Below are positions 41,270 to 55,070 of a stretch of DNA of 64,000 bases, one piece after another. The translations under genes and the position numbers were made by a program. The first letter of the stretch is position 1. Each line of letters opens with the position of its first letter. Under the pieces are notes generated by a model. It was not told the DNA's origin, ran no database searches, and was given only the letters and a program-made list of their open reading frames with translations. The DNA is from Oscarella lobularis (taxonomy: Eukaryota > Porifera > Homoscleromorpha > Homosclerophorida > Oscarellidae), in NCBI RefSeq assembly GCF_947507565.1, contig NC_089176.1:3782001-3846000 (forward strand), in the 5' to 3' direction.

Positions 41270-44200
41270 ATGTCGCCGTTATCGCGTCTCGTCATCGTCG
41301 TCGCTCTTCTCGCCGTCGTCTTCGTCATCGCGTCTCGCGGCCAACATCCGCCGTCTGACGCGATTGCGTTCGCCGAAAATCGAACTCGATGCCTCGCTCA
41401 CTGTCTAACCTATAAGGTTTGTCTAAAACGTCGGTCGAGAAATCGTAGTCGACCTAATTCGTTCTTCCTCCAGAGTCCAAACCCTCTCAGCGCCGAAAGA
41501 ACGGCAAGTTCAAACATTTCCCGGGCGACTTCCGCGTCTAGCGAACTTTCTTTTCTTCTCTCGCAGTGCTTCACTATCTGCTACGAAAGGGAAGAAAATG
41601 GAAACATTTTTCGTAATCGAACGCACTGTCGGGCGACGTGCGAGGAAGTGAGTGTGGGACCGCAACGTTTATTTTAGGATCGTTTTCTCAGCGATGGCGG
41701 CCCTATTTAGAGAGCTAAAGCGAACGCGTCTGTCGACGCCTGCGGGGCGTTTTGCCAATTCCTTACGAACACTTCCTTGCAAGGTCATAAAAAAAAAGTT
41801 GAAAAGCCTGTTTTAAATAAAGGATGCGGTTTTATTTTAGTGAACGAAACGAATGGGCATTTAGAGGCGAAGGATTTGAAGGTGAAAGGATCGGATCTCG
41901 AGTGGTCCGAGCACGATGGGACTCGAGACGACGATCACATTGTCTATTTGCCGCGATTTTCCATCGCGAATCAGTCCAATTGGCAGCCACTGTCTCCGCT
42001 GAAGGTAATATTTATTTTAGTTATTTATATATTTATTATTTATTTATTTCAGGGGACCAAAGTCAAGCTTGATCCTCTGCTGGAGAAAAAAACTTTGAAG
42101 TGTGACGTGGTCTATCAATTTCAAGTTGCCGTTTTTCACGAGCTCGGAATGAGGGGAGCATACAGAAATGCAAGCGGATATTATCAAAAGAGTACTTGTA
42201 GTATATATATCATCACGTGACAGCAAAATTTGTTTTCTTATGTAGACTGTCCAAAGACGCAGAAGTGCGAAAACAAAGACAAATGTCTAATTGGCGCGTG
42301 CACAAACTTTACCAAATCTGTCCAAATTCAATTGGACCACGGCAATGATTCATTCTTCGAATGGAATGATGTCAACTGTGCTGACATTGCGGTCAAGAGA
42401 CGAATTACTTGGACCTCGCCGACTATAAAGGAAGGCGTTGACTTTTGCTATGTTCTCCAAGTGAAGGCGGAAGCGAATTGCCAGGAGCACTTTGAGAGAC
42501 GCTGGTTCTTTGTGCCCACGGTATACCGGCAGTCACGCGGTCCTTTGTGTGTTTCATTTGCACGCTGCCTTCTCTCTCTCTCTTGTAGGATTTAAACGAG
42601 GTTTTGGTGGATCAATTGCCATTGGATTGTTCGTTTACAGCGAAGGTGTCTACGTTTTTGGGAAGAGAATAATTGTCTTATTTTTTTCTATTTGCTAGAT
42701 GCACGTGCACGTGGAAAAGAAAGAATTCGTTCATAATAGGCCTAAGGAAGGAGAGAAACGCGACTTGACATTTAGAGTTCTTCGTAAGAAGCTAGAAAGA
42801 TTGTTTAGTGCGTTCCATTGGCGTATTCCTTTTTTCAGCATTGAGTCCTTCATGCCGAAAGATTTCCTATATTCCTAAATTTCTTGAACAAGTGAGAAAT
42901 AATGTCATACTCCAGCTTTCGATCAACATAAGAAGCAAAATGTGGCTCATCATCAAAGGAGAAAACAGAAAACTAACGCGGGAACTATTTCCCAAGAAGC
43001 GAGTAATACTGGATCGATCGCTTCAGGAGCTTTGCTATCCTGTCAATGTAACGGTACGTAGTTTAGTGGAAATGAGAAATGACCATTTATTGACGATCTC
43101 TTAGTTTTATGTAACAGATCGTCAGGGAATGCAGTACACGCTTAAAAACGAAATTTTGAACAGCCCTTGTATGTTGTCAGCGTACCACAACGCTCAATCA
43201 GTATTTATACTTCTCTTTCTCTATTAATTAAAAGGTCCAACGACGGCGGAAAAGCCCACTTTGTCAGTCAATACGATGACGTCGTCGCCACCGACGCTCA
43301 ATTCTACAAGTATGATTGTTCTGCCGTGAAAAACTAGAGGCACAAGAATTTTTCTTTATTACAGATACTACAGATACCACGGTGACGATTGTCACGCCGT
43401 CTCGAAATCCAACGACGCCAAGTTCTGGCTTGACTCCGAGTCACAGTTTAACCACGACTCCCAGCTTGACTCCAAGTCCAAGCTTCAGTCCAAGTTCCAG
43501 CTCTAGTCCAAGTTTCAGCTCTAGTCCAGGTTTCAGCTCAACTCCAAGTCCTAGCTTGACTCCAACTCCCACCTTGACTTCAACACCGTTCGTTACTGGT
43601 ACGTTTATTTGCGTAACGAAATCGAATCATAATCTGACGGAATCTTCAATCGTTCTCATTGTTTCTCTTGTCTTGCAGACGCGCCTAAAGATCCGTCGCC
43701 GTCCTCTCAATTGCATATCATTATTTCCGTCATCGGTGGTTCTCTTCTCTTTGTCCTGCTTATCGTCATCGTTTCCGCCGCCTATGTTCATCGAGAAAAG
43801 CGTCGCTATACGCAGAGAAGTCGCGTATTTGAACTGTCCAAGTATAAGCCGCCCGTGCTGACGCCGCCCGTTTTTAATCCCGTCAATCCGCCCGACGAGT
43901 GGGAACTCGATCCCGACGACGTGACGCTGCTCGAAGTGATTGGCGAGGGCTTTTTCGGCGTCGTACTCAAAGCGCAGGTCTTTCACAAGCCGTCGCCGCG
44001 ATGGATGGTGCGAAGTCGAATGAACTCGTCAGTGCGAAGCAATTCAAGCAGACGGAGGAGCAGCAGGAGCAGCAGCGTCGATGGAAAGCAAACGATCAAG
44101 TCAGTTGTCGCTTGTAAAATGTTGAAAGGTGAGCGGCAAACGTGCAAATAGAAGTAATAGTATTTGATATTTTATTCTTTTCAGAGACTGGGACCGTTGA

Positions 44201-45530
44201 GCATCAGGCTGACTTGATGGAAGAAATCAAGCTGATGAAAAAAATTGGACAGCACCAGCACATCGTCAGCATGCTCGCCTGCATAACGAGAAATCATCCG
44301 GTGTGTCTCATCGTCGAATTCTGTCCCCACGGCGACCTTCTCAACTATCTCAAGAAAGGAAGACCCGGTGTAAGTAGATGAGATATCATTGGAGACTATT
44401 TTTTTATTGCAATGGGTTTCTTGTAGTGGTGTTCGGATAGTCGACGACAGTCCGGTGTTAGCCGTTTGAAGCCGAATGTCGTCGACGAGGCAAGCGGCAA
44501 AAATTGCTTAATAAGTTAAATTATTAATAATTGTTTATTTTTAGGGTTATGTGCCCATGAGACGTCGCGAGCCGTCGCACCATTACATCAACGTGTCAGA
44601 CGAAGGAAAGGAGGACAAGAGCAAAGATAAGGATAAGGATAAGGATGACGAGTTGGTGGAGTTTACGGCTTCGGATCTCTTGTCATTTGCCTGGCAAATT
44701 GCCTCGGGAATGGTAAGCACAGTTGACGCGTTTAAAAATGACTATTTGAGCCTCGATTCTAAGGAATATTTGGCCGCCAATGGTCTCGTTCATCGCGACT
44801 TGGCCTGTCGAAATGTTCTCGTTTTGGAGAACAAGCTTCTCAAAGTGTCCGACTTTGGATTGACGAGAGCTGTTCACCAGGACGGCATCTATCCTCAAAA
44901 AACAACGCGTCGTCTCCCGTTTCGATGGATGTCCGTCGAAGCCATCACCGACCGCGTTTTCACCGAACAGAGCGACGTGTAAGAGAAAACAAAGTGCGGG
45001 CACGTGGCATTTTTAATGGGATTTTTTTATTAGATGGTCGTTTGGAGTTGTCATGTGGGAGATATGCACTCTAGGCAGTTTCCCCTATCCGTCTGTTTCT
45101 AGTAGAGATCTTCTGTCCCACGTGCGTAAAGGCAATCGTCTCGATTGTCCAGAAAACTGCTCCGAAGAACTGTAAGTCCTTCTGTTTTAATTGTTAGCAA
45201 TTCAATGCTCTTTTTCTTCTTAGATATAGAATGATGTCTCAGTGCTGGCACACCGATCCGGGAAAGCGTCCCGCTTTCAGTCTTCTCTCGCTGCAACTTG
45301 GAAGCATGCTTGAAGCAGAACGTCCAACGAAATACCTCAATCTCGATTTTTCCTATTCTTATCCTTTTTGGGATCTGGAATCGATGGGGGAAACGGGATC
45401 GGGGAGTGTAGAAAGCGCTGGAAAAACCGCTCCTGAAGTCGACTCGCCTGTCAAGGTTACGCTCGGGGAGATGCCTGACGTGAAGAGCAGTTCGTCAGAA
45501 AAGAATGACACGTTCTCTTCTCCGGTATAG
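41270..45530 (+). CDS. Receptor tyrosine kinase 1 (RTK1)
   Basis: Multi-exon RTK. Signal peptide (MSPLSRLVIVVALLAVVFVIA), Cys-containing N-terminal exons (NRTRCLAHCLTYK, NRTHCRATCEE), FN3-like beta modules (VNETNGHLEAKDL, HIVYLPRFSI, YQFQVAVFHELG), a Cys module (CPKTQKCENKDKC... then WTSPTIKEGVDFCYVLQVKA), a Ser/Thr/Pro stalk (43,390-43,590) and a TM (HIIISVIGGSLLFVLLIVIV). The kinase spans 43,918-45,300: P-loop GEGFFGVV, catalytic Lys in VACKML, VHRDLACRN, DFGLTRA, PFRWMSVEA, DVWSFGVVMWEI. Between lobes an insert is rich in Lys/Asp. The C-tail contains YLNLDFSYSYPFWDLE. All catalytic residues are present, so an active kinase is expected. Confidence 0.85.
43400..43592 (+). repeat. Ser/Thr/Pro stalk repeat in RTK1
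   Basis: Degenerate repeats of the type AGTCCAAGTTCCAGC encode a Ser/Thr/Pro mucin-like stalk next to the membrane. Confidence 0.8.
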
Positions 45531-45901
45531 AAGTACAATGTAATTTTTTTTCTTTACAGACTTTATGTTTTGATACCGCACCGGTAATTAGATGCTGCTG
45601 TATCTCAGAATTTGCTATTTAATTAAAAATTCTTATTTGGCCTAAGCAATTGCTTAGATATTAAAATGAGAATGGCCGCTGTTAAAGGCTTTCCTGTTGC
45701 GATGCAGTAGGAAACCGGAAACAGCGAATTTTTTACGTCGATCCGGGCTTCAATCGCTACCCCGTATTGGCTCTTTTCCTCGTCGTTTTGTCTAGAAATT
45801 TAAAGAGATGGGCCGAAGAAAAACAAAGGAAGTGGACAAAGAGACAAAAGCGGGGTACGGGGCACCTGTCTCATCAGAACTATAACCCCCTGAGCGCGTG
45901 T
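45531..45901. other. Intergenic RTK1-RTK2
   Basis: The first ~110 bases are almost identical to 55,071-55,180, part of the segmental duplication of the RTK array. No gene seen. Confidence 0.6.
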
Positions 45902-48900
45902 ATGTTGCAGTTTTCGCTTCTCGGCATCGCGGTCGCTTTCGTCGCCGTCATCGCGTCTCGCGACCAATATCTGTCGTTGCCGTCGTCTGACGCGATGGCG
46001 TTCGCCGAAAATCGAACTCGATGCCTCGCTCACTGTCTAACCTATAAGGTTTGCCTAAACGTCGGTCGAGAAATCGTAGTCGACTCAGTTCGCTCTCTTC
46101 CAGAGTCCAAACCCCCCCAGTGTCATCGCGGCAAGTTCAAACATTTCCCGGGCGACTTCCGCGTCTAGCGAACTTTCTTTTCTTCTCTCTTTTTTTCTCT
46201 CGCAGTGCTTCCCTGTTTGCTATGAAAGCGAAGAAAATTGGAACATTTTTCGGAATGGAACGCACTGTCGGGTGACGTGTGAGGAAGTGAGTGTGTTTAT
46301 TTTTCATATTGCTTTCTTAGCAATGGGGTTCTGATTAGGAAGCTAAAGCGAACGCGTTTGTCGACGCCTGTGGGACGTTTTGTCAATTCATTACGAACAC
46401 TTCCTTGCATGGTCATAACAAAAAAAGATAGAAAAACGAAGCCTGTTTTATATAAGGTCGTGGTTTTATTTTAGTGAACGAAACAAATGGGCATTTAGAG
46501 GTGGAGGATTTGAAGGTGAAAGGATCGCATCTCAAGTGGTCTGATCACGACGGGACTCGTGACGACTATCACATTGTCTATTTGCCACGATTTTCCATCG
46601 TGAATCAGTCCAATCGGCAGCCGCTGTCTCCACTGCTGGTTATATTTATTTTATGTATTTATATATTTATTATTTATTTATTTTAGGGGACCAAAGTCAA
46701 GCTTGATCTTCTACTAGAGAATAAAATTTTGAAGTGTGGCGTGACCTATCAATTTCAAGTCGCCGCTTTTCACGAACGCGGAGTGAGGGGAGCATATAGA
46801 AATGCAAGCGGCGAGTATCGAAAGGGTGATTACAATATATACATTGCACGTGAAAACAAAAGTTGATTTGTTTTCTCTTAGATTGTCCAACGGCAAAGAA
46901 GTGCGACAAAAGAAGGGACTGTCTCGGCGCGTGCGCAAACTTTAACCACTCCATCCAAATCCAATTGGACAGCGGCAATGATTCTTCCTTACAATGGAAT
47001 GATGTTGACTGCACCAAAGTTGCGGTGCAGAGACGAATCACGTGGACCAAACTGGAGCTGAAGAAAAACATTGACTTTTGCTATGTTCTCCACGTGAAAG
47101 CGGCGGGAAATTGCCAGGATCACTTTTCGAGACGTTGGTTCTTCGTGCACACAGTATACCGGCAGTCACGTGGTTCATTGTACGTGGCATTTGAACGCGT
47201 TCTCTTGTAGGATGCAAGCGAGGTTTGGGTGGATCAATTGCCACTCGATTGTACGTTTACAGCAAAGGTGTCTACGTTTTTTGGGTAGAGAATCGTTCTC
47301 TTATTTCTATTTGTTAGATGTACGTGCACGTGGAAAGGAGAAGCCACGTTATTACTAAGCCGAACGACGGACAGAAACTCGACTTGCCATTTAGGGTTCC
47401 TCGTAAGAAGCTAGAAAGATTATCTAATGCGTTCAATTGCGTATTCCTTTTTCAGCACTGAGCCCTTCATGTCAAACGATTTCCTATAGTTCTAAGTTCC
47501 TTGATCAAATGAAAACTGGCGTCATACTCCAGCTTTCAATCAGCGTAAGAAGTCAGATGTGGCTCAACATCAAAAACGCAAAAGGAGCTGAAGTAAAGCG
47601 CCCGCTAATTGCGGACAAGCAATTAGTGCATTCATTCCAAGACCTTTGCACGCCTCTCACCGTAACGGTACGTAGTTGAATTTTGAAAGGGGAAACACTC
47701 TCTCTATTGATAATCTCTTCAGTTTTATGTAAAAGATCGTCAGGGAAAGCAATACACGCTTACTAAAAGCGGAACTTTGAACGGCCCTTGTATGTTGTCA
47801 GCGTACCACAACGCTCAATCAGTATTTATACTTCTCTTTCTCTACTAAAAGGTCCAACGACGGAACCTTCGACGGAGGGCATAGCTAGTACGACAAAATC
47901 TTCTTGTGCGTTTTGTTTCACGACAATCAATAGAAGATTGAGATTAAATTTTCTCATAGATACTACTACAACGTGGGTCGGTTTGAGTCAAAATCCTACG
48001 AGGCCGCCCACAGCACGGAAGTGCTTCAATTTTACGGATTGTGTGGGCTTCCGCGATACGTACGAGTTCTTTGGAATCCGACTGGACAGTGACGGCAACA
48101 ATTTGTGGAATGATGACTGCACCGTAGTGAATAGGCGAATCACGTGGACTACAATACCGCAGACGGACGTTGACTTCTTTTATCTTCACGTAAAGGCGGT
48201 AGATAAGGATTGCATGCAGTTATTTCCTCCTCGCTGGTACTCCGTGCCCAAGGTATGCTGTTCTTGCAATCACGTCTCTGATGTCTTCACTTTCGTTGGC
48301 ATAGGACGTAAAAGAGGTTTTGGTAGAAAAATTGATGCCGGATTGTACATTCGAGACAGAGGTACTGTATCTGTAATTATAATTGTAGACTTATTTTTTA
48401 TCGATCATTAGTTGCGCGTGTATGGGATGAGGTTCACTTCCAGTGAACAAAAGGACTACAACTTGACATCATTTTCTGTTCCCAGTAAGAGGGACCAAAT
48501 AACGTTAACTTGCTAATACGTACGTTTCTCCGTTATTTTCCAGTCTTGAGCGATAACTGTAAAAATGTTACCTACAATTTCGAATTTCAGTCGACTTCAA
48601 TTAAGGACGATGTCCTATTGAGTATGAGTGTCGAAGCAAGAAGCAAAATGTGGCTCACAGTCAAAAGCGACGATAGAGAAACGAATAGACCGTTACCTGC
48701 AAGGAGCAACTCAATTCGGACATTAATAAAGGCCTGCGCACCAGTCACCGTAACGGTACGTAGTCAAATTTTGAAAGGAGAAACACTCCCTCTATTGATA
48801 ATCTCTTCAGTTTTATGTAGAAGATCGTCAGGGAAAGCAATACACGCTTAAAAGGGAAACTTTGCAAAGCCCTTGTTCTACGGTGCAGAAGTGCTCCAAT

Positions 48901-51900
48901 TTCAGGGATTGTGTGGGCTTCCGCGATAATTACGAGTTCTTTGGAATCCAACTTAACAGCACCGGCAACAATTCGTGGCATCCTTTCTGCACGGGGGTGG
49001 ACAGACGAATCACGTGGACCACAATACCAGAAACGGACGTCGACTTTTTTTATCTTCACGTCAAGGCGGTGGAGCAGGATTGCATGAAGTTATTTCCTTC
49101 TCGCTGGTATTCCGTGCCCAAGGTATGCTGTCCTTTAAATCACGTGATGTCTTCTTTTTTGGAGCATTGTCTAGAACGTGAACGAGGTTTTGGTAGAGAA
49201 TGTGATACCGAATTGTGCATTCGAAGCAGAGGTACTGTATGTATGTTTTAATTATAATCGCATCTGTTACTCCTTTTATTGTTAGCTGGGCGTGTATGAC
49301 ACGAGGTCAAATGCCGGTAAAGAGAAGGAGAATAATTTGACATTTTCTGTTCCCAGTAAGAAGGACCGGATAGCAATGAAATTGTTTTAATTGCGATTGT
49401 CTAGTCTTGAGTGATACGTGTCAAGAGATTTCATACAGTCCCGTATTTCAGACTCTTGGCTCCTCGGATCAAGTCCCATTCCGAGTTATTGTCACAGCAA
49501 GTGGAAGCGGAAAATGGCTCAAAATCATAAGTGCAGGTGGTAATCAATTAGCAATGAAAGTACCTGCAAGCAGCAAGCCAATAGCAAGTCCTTGGACTAT
49601 TCGAAAGGCCTGCGCGCCAGTCACCGTAACGGTATACATGTATATTGAAATTAGACAATTCTTCCATTGGGAATCTCTTCAGATTTATGTAAGGAATCAT
49701 CAAAGAAAGCGGTACACGCTTAAAAGGGAAACTTTTCAAAGTCCTTGTTCTACGGTGCGGAAGTGCTCTGATTTCACGGATTGTGTGGGCTTCCGCGATA
49801 ATTACGAGTTCTTTGGAATCCAACTTAACAGCACCGGCAACAATTTGTGGTATCCTTACTGCACGGGGGTGGACAGACGAATCACGTGGACCACAATACC
49901 AGAAACGGACGTCGACTTTTTTTATCTTCACGTCAAGGCGGTGGAGCAGGATTGCATGAAGTTATTTCCTTCTCGCTGGTATTCCGTACCCAAGGTATGC
50001 CGTCTTTGCAATCACGGGATGTCTTCACTTTCGTTGGCATAGGGTGCGAACGAGGTTTTGGTAGAGAATGTGATACCGAATTGTGCATTCGAAGCAGAGG
50101 TACTGTATGTATGTTTTAATTATAATCGCATCTGTTACTCCTTTTATTGTTAGCTGGGCGTGTATGACACGAGGTCAAATGCCGGTAAAGAGAAGGAGAA
50201 TAATTTGACATTTTCTGTTCCCAGTAAGAAGGACCGGATAGCAATGAAATTGTTTTAATTGCGATTGTCTAGTCTTGAGTGATACGTGTCAAGAGTTTTC
50301 ATACAATCCCATATTTCAGACTCTTGGCTCCTCGGATCAAGTCTTATTCCGAGTTATTGTCACAGCAAGTGGAAGCAGAAAATGGCTCAACATCACAAAT
50401 GCAGGTGGTGATCAATTAACAAGGGAAGTACCTGCAAGCAGCAAGCCAATAGCAAGTCCTTGGACATTTCAAAAGGCCTGCGTGCCAGTCACCGTAACGG
50501 TATACATGTATATTGAAATTAGACAATTCTTCCATTGGGAATCTCTTCAGATTTATGTAACGAATCATCAAGGAAAGCAGTACACGCTTAAAAGGGAAAC
50601 TTTTCAAAGTCCTTGTTCTACGGTGCGGAAGTGCTCTGATTTCACGGATTGTGTGGGCTTCCGCGATAATTACGAGTTCTTTGGAATCCAACTTAACAGC
50701 ACCGGCAACAATTTGTGGTATCCTTACTGCACGGGGGTGGACAGACGAATCACGTGGACCACAATACCGCAAACGGACGTCGACTTCTTTTATCTTCACG
50801 TCAAGGCGGTGGAACGTGATTGTATGAAGTTATTTCCTTCTCGCTGGTATTCCGTGCCCAAGGTATGCCGTCTTTGCAATCACGGGATGTCTTCACTTTC
50901 GTTGGCATAGAACGTGAAAGAGGTTTTGGTGGAGAAAGTGATACCGAATTGTACATTCGAGGCAGAGGTACTCATGTGTGTTATTGTTTTACCTGTTACT
51001 TTTTCCTATTGTTAGATGGGCGTGTATGACAGAAGGTCGAATGCCGGTAAAAAGAAGAAGATCAATGTTCCCAGTAAGAAGGACCGGATAGCAATGAAAT
51101 TGTTTTGATTGCGATTGTCTTCGTCAATTGCTAGTCTTGAGCGATACGTGTCAAGAGATTTCGTACAATACCATATTTCAGACTCTTGGCTCCTCGGATC
51201 AAGTCCTATTCCGAGTTAATGTCGAAGCAAGTGGAAACAGAAAATGGCTCAACATCACAAGTGCAGGTGGTGATCAATTAACAATGGAAGTACCTGCAAG
51301 CAGCAAGCCAATAGCAAGTCCTTGGACATTTCAAAAGGCCTGCGCGCCAGTCACCGTAACGGTATACATGCATATTGAAATTAGAAGAGGCACTTCTTCT
51401 ATTGAGAATCTTCAGTTTTATACAAGGAATGATCAGTATACGGTGATAAATGAAACTTTGCAAAGCCCTTGTATGCCGGGTGTACGCTTATAACTTACAT
51501 GCAGTCAAATGCTATTTTACAAAGGTCCAACGACGGGTCCAACGACGGGTCCAACGACGGGTCCAACGACGGGCCCAACGACGGGTCCAACGACGGGTCC
51601 AACGACGGGTCCAACGACGAATCCGACGATGGGTCCAACAACGAATCCGATGACAGGTCCAACGACGGGAACGTCGTCGCTAGGTATTTGCGGATTTACA
51701 TGACCTGTAGAAGAGAAAATGCTAAAAATTAGATCGTTTTTCTCGTTTTTTTTTGCAGATACGTCGATATCTCAATCAACAATCATTGTTTCCATAATCG
51801 TTTCGTTTGTTCTCTTCGTCCTGCTCATCGTCGTCGTTGCCGTTGTCTGCGTCCGTCGTGAAAGGCGCCGCGCCGCGAAAAGTCGTCGTCGACTACAGGC

Positions 51901-53542
51901 GTTGAATCCCCCTTCCTCTGATTCCGTCGAGCCGGCAATAAAACCGCTCGACGACGAGTGGGAAATCGATCGCGGCGATCTCATGTTGCTCGAAAAGATC
52001 GGCGAAGGCTTTTTTGGCGTCGTTCTGAAAGCCAAGGTCTTTCACAGACAACCACTGGAGTCCCAACGCTGGATGGTGCGGCGAAGTCGAACTGGGACCA
52101 ATATTGGCGGCAATGAAACTAAATCAATTGTGGCTTGTAAAATGTTAAAAGGTAACGTCACTTTTTAATTTAATTAAAATCGAGCTCGAACGTTCACTTC
52201 AAAATAAAAATAGGGACTCTTCACGAGGCTGATTTCATGGAGGAAATCCGTTTGATGAAACTAATCGGACAGCATCGACACATTGTCAGCTTTCTTGCAT
52301 GCTTAACGAAAAGTCAGCCGATGTGCCTTATAGTTGAATACTGTTTGCACGGCGACCTTCTCAACTATCTCAGAAAACGAAGACCTGGGGTAGATAGAAG
52401 ATGAACGCTCGTTCATATATCATATTATTTTATAGTGGCATTCAAAAGATGAACCGCTCTCGGGTGACTCGGGTCTACATACAGTCCGCTCTAATTTGAA
52501 AAGCCTTGAAGAGGCACGTAATTCTATTTTTAGAATTTTTTATCAGGAAAACAATTGTGTAATAGGACGGAATGAAGTCGGATGACGAGAAAAAGAACGA
52601 CGAAAAGGATAAGAATGTTGGACTGGAATTTTCCGCTTCTGATCTCCTGTCGTTTGCGTGGCAAGTGGCATCGGGAATGGTGCGAACGAGCCTATTTTTC
52701 TTTCATTTATACGTAGTAAAATTGTTTTGAACCATCAGGAATATCTGATTGGAAAAGGTGTCGTTCATCGCGACTTGGCCTGTCGGAATGTGCTCGTTTG
52801 CGGAAACAAACTACTCAAGGTGTCCGACTTTGGACTGGCGAGAGCGGTCTACAGAGACGGCACATATTATCAAAAGACAACGAAGCGTCTCCCACTCCGA
52901 TGGATGTCCATCGAGGCCATTACAGACCGCGTCTTCACTGAACAGAGCGACGTGTAAATTTAAATATTTATCACGTACTGTACACGTGTAATTTCTGTCG
53001 TCATTTTTAGATGGTCGTTTGGAATCGTTATGTGGGAGATATGCACTCTAGGTAAGACTTTGTTTCTTTTGCTTCTGTCTCGAAAATCTTTTTGTTGTAC
53101 AGGAAGTTTTCCCTATCCGTCGATTTCATGCAAGGATCTTTTGTTGCATGTTCGCGAGGGCAATCGCTTATCTTGTCCAGAAAACTGTTCTGAAGAACTG
53201 TAAGTAATACATGTACGTGCAGAGAAAGACTCAGAGAGCGCTCTAAATTCTTTTGTTAGATACGGACTGATGCTCGAGTGCTGGAATGTTAATCCAGGAA
53301 AGCGTCCCTTGTTTGCCTTTCTCTCAGAGCGGCTAGGAAGCATGCTTGAAGCCGAAGGATCGTCCAAGTATCTGAATCTCAATTTTTCCTATTTGTATCC
53401 AGTGTGGGATTTGGAGTCGAAAGAGGAAACGACGGGTTCAGATTCGGAGACGTCAGGAAGCGTTAGAGAGGAGGCTGGTATGTTGAAGGAAAGGTATGTT
53501 TGCAGTAGCTCGTTAATAGCGAGAGAAACCACTGTCTTTTGA
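45902..53542 (+). CDS. Receptor tyrosine kinase 2 (RTK2), extended ectodomain
   Basis: Signal peptide MLQFSLLGIAVAFVAVIAS, then the same N-terminal exons and modules as RTK1. The ectodomain is enlarged by repeated two-part modules: a Cys module (KCxxFTDCVGFRDNYEFFGI, RITWTTIP, DVDFFYLHVKAV) at about 48,003, 48,865, 49,735 and 50,610, each followed by a beta module (LSDTCQEISY...ACAPVTVT). A PTTG-repeat stalk (51,524-51,667) precedes TM (TIIVSIIVSFVLFVLLIVVV). Kinase: GEGFFGVV, VACKML, VHRDLACRN, DFGLARA, LRWMSIEA, DVWSFGIVMWEI, then YLNLNFSYLYPVWDLE. One continuous gene is inferred because exon phases and module order are regular; internal promoters cannot be excluded. Confidence 0.75.
48860..51130 (+). 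repeat. Tandem duplicated RTK2 ectodomain units (~868 bp)
   Basis: CTAGTCTTGAG recurs at 49,401, 50,269 and 51,131, giving periods of 868 and 862 bp. Exons and introns of the first two units are nearly identical, so duplication is recent. Each unit is two exons for the Cys module, a linker exon and two exons for the beta module. Confidence 0.9.
51524..51667 (+). repeat. 12-bp minisatellite encoding PTTG stalk
   Basis: Twelve units of GGTCCAACGACG and variants, encoding (G/N)PTT or GPMT, i.e. a Thr/Pro mucin-like stalk next to the RTK2 transmembrane helix. GPTTEPSTEG at about 47,850 is a related shorter stretch in the same gene. Confidence 0.92.
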
Positions 53543-53794
53543 TTGGAATTATAGTCAGTTTGCCAGATTTAGTGCACGTGTCTTTCTGAAGATTAGCAGT
53601 AGAGTGCGTGATGTGCAAGTCATAAGAAACGAAATTTTAAATGTTGCACAACTTTCGCCAACGACACGTGCTCGCCCTGGTAAAATTACAGTAGTTTTGA
53701 TCAGCATCCGGGCGCCAAGCAGACACGTCATTCTGAATGACATTAGAGATCTTCGTTTCCTCTGCTCCGCACTCGATTATCTGGTCGTCAAACG
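53543..53794. other. Intergenic before the chimeric RTK fragment
   Basis: Corresponds to 59,475-59,735 upstream of RTK4, with small indels; here the site of the palindromic insertion at 59,651 is empty. No gene seen. Confidence 0.5.
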
Positions 53795-55070
53795 ATGTCG
53801 TACACGATGCCACGACTCTGGCTCACCTTAGCCTTTGCTGCCGTTATCGCGAACGCCTTCGTGGACGCCTCATTGGAAAAAGCGTCGCCCGATCTCATCG
53901 AGACAGCCGAAAAGCAGACGCAATGCATCGCATATTGCCTATCGAACAAAACAGATTGCACAGACGAGGTAGGAGAAGCAAGGAGAGGGCCCTCGAGCTG
54001 AAACGCACCCCTTTCTATTCTTATCGCGGCTTTTCGTGCATATTGAACGAAAAAAGGCTGTGGCTTCATTGTTTTCTTTTCTAGCCGAGTCCAACTCCTC
54101 TCCAAGACGCCGAACGAACGCAAGGTCGTTTTTCTCAGTGCACGAATTTGTGCACGGAAGCGTGCAAGGAAGTGAGGAAACGTTGGCGTATTCATCGAAT
54201 GAATGCTTTTAACGTCAGATCCGGTTTAGAATAACAAAACCACATCCGCCGCCGCCGGCAACGTTTGCGGTTCATTATGCAATTTCGCGACGCCGCCGAC
54301 TATTTGGCGAGGAAGTGCGGCACACCGCGGCGCGGATATGTGTCTTTATTTATCGCGGTTTCTTTCTCAGTGAGCGATAATAGTCTGCGGTTAGACGACG
54401 ACTCGATTCTGCGCTGGGATCCTCCTTGGGGAAATGGTAGTCACGATATTGTCTATTTGCCTTTCGTCGCAAAAGTAGGGAGTCCGAAGTGGAAGCGTTT
54501 GGAAACTCAGCTGGTAAAACAATCACTTATAATATAATTAGATTCTTAGTTTCCTTTAGGAAGCGACTGTTGATATTCGTCGACTTGTTGACGAATTGGA
54601 ATGCATGAATTCCGAGTCGACGCCTATGGCAAAAAAGGAACGCAATCTACGAAAGTGACGTACACTAAAACAAGAAATTCTTATCAAAAAGGTAAGCATG
54701 AGAATCAATAGATAGATTTAAAAATTAAACATGTGTGCAATTCAATGCTCTTTTTCTTCTTAGATATAGAATGATGTCTCAGTGCTGGCACACCGATCCG
54801 GGAAAGCGTCCCGCTTTCAATCTTCTCTCGCTGCAACTTGGAAGCATGCTTGAAGCAGAACGTCCAACGAAATACCTCAATCTCGATTTTTCCTATTCTT
54901 ATCCTTTTTGGGATCTGGAATCGATGGGGGAAACGGGATCGGGGAGTGTGGAAAGCGCTGGAAAAACCGCTCCTGAAGTCGACTCGCCTGTCAAGGTTAC
55001 GCTCGGGGAGATGCCTGACGTGAAGAGCAGTTCGTCAGAAAAGAATGACACGTTCTCTTCTCCGGTATAG
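53795..55070 (+). pseudogene. Chimeric truncated RTK (RTK4 5' half joined to RTK1 last exon)
   Basis: Begins with the RTK4 signal peptide (MSYTMPRLWLTLAFAAVIANA) and the next ectodomain exons. A 10-base deletion near 54,607 relative to RTK4 (60,549) shifts the frame. At about 54,738 the intron switches to RTK1 sequence and ends with the RTK1 last exon (54,772-55,070; SQCWHTDPGKRPAF...), almost identical to 45,232-45,530. TM and nearly all of the kinase domain are missing. Either a pseudogene or at most a source of a secreted N-terminal fragment. Confidence 0.85.
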
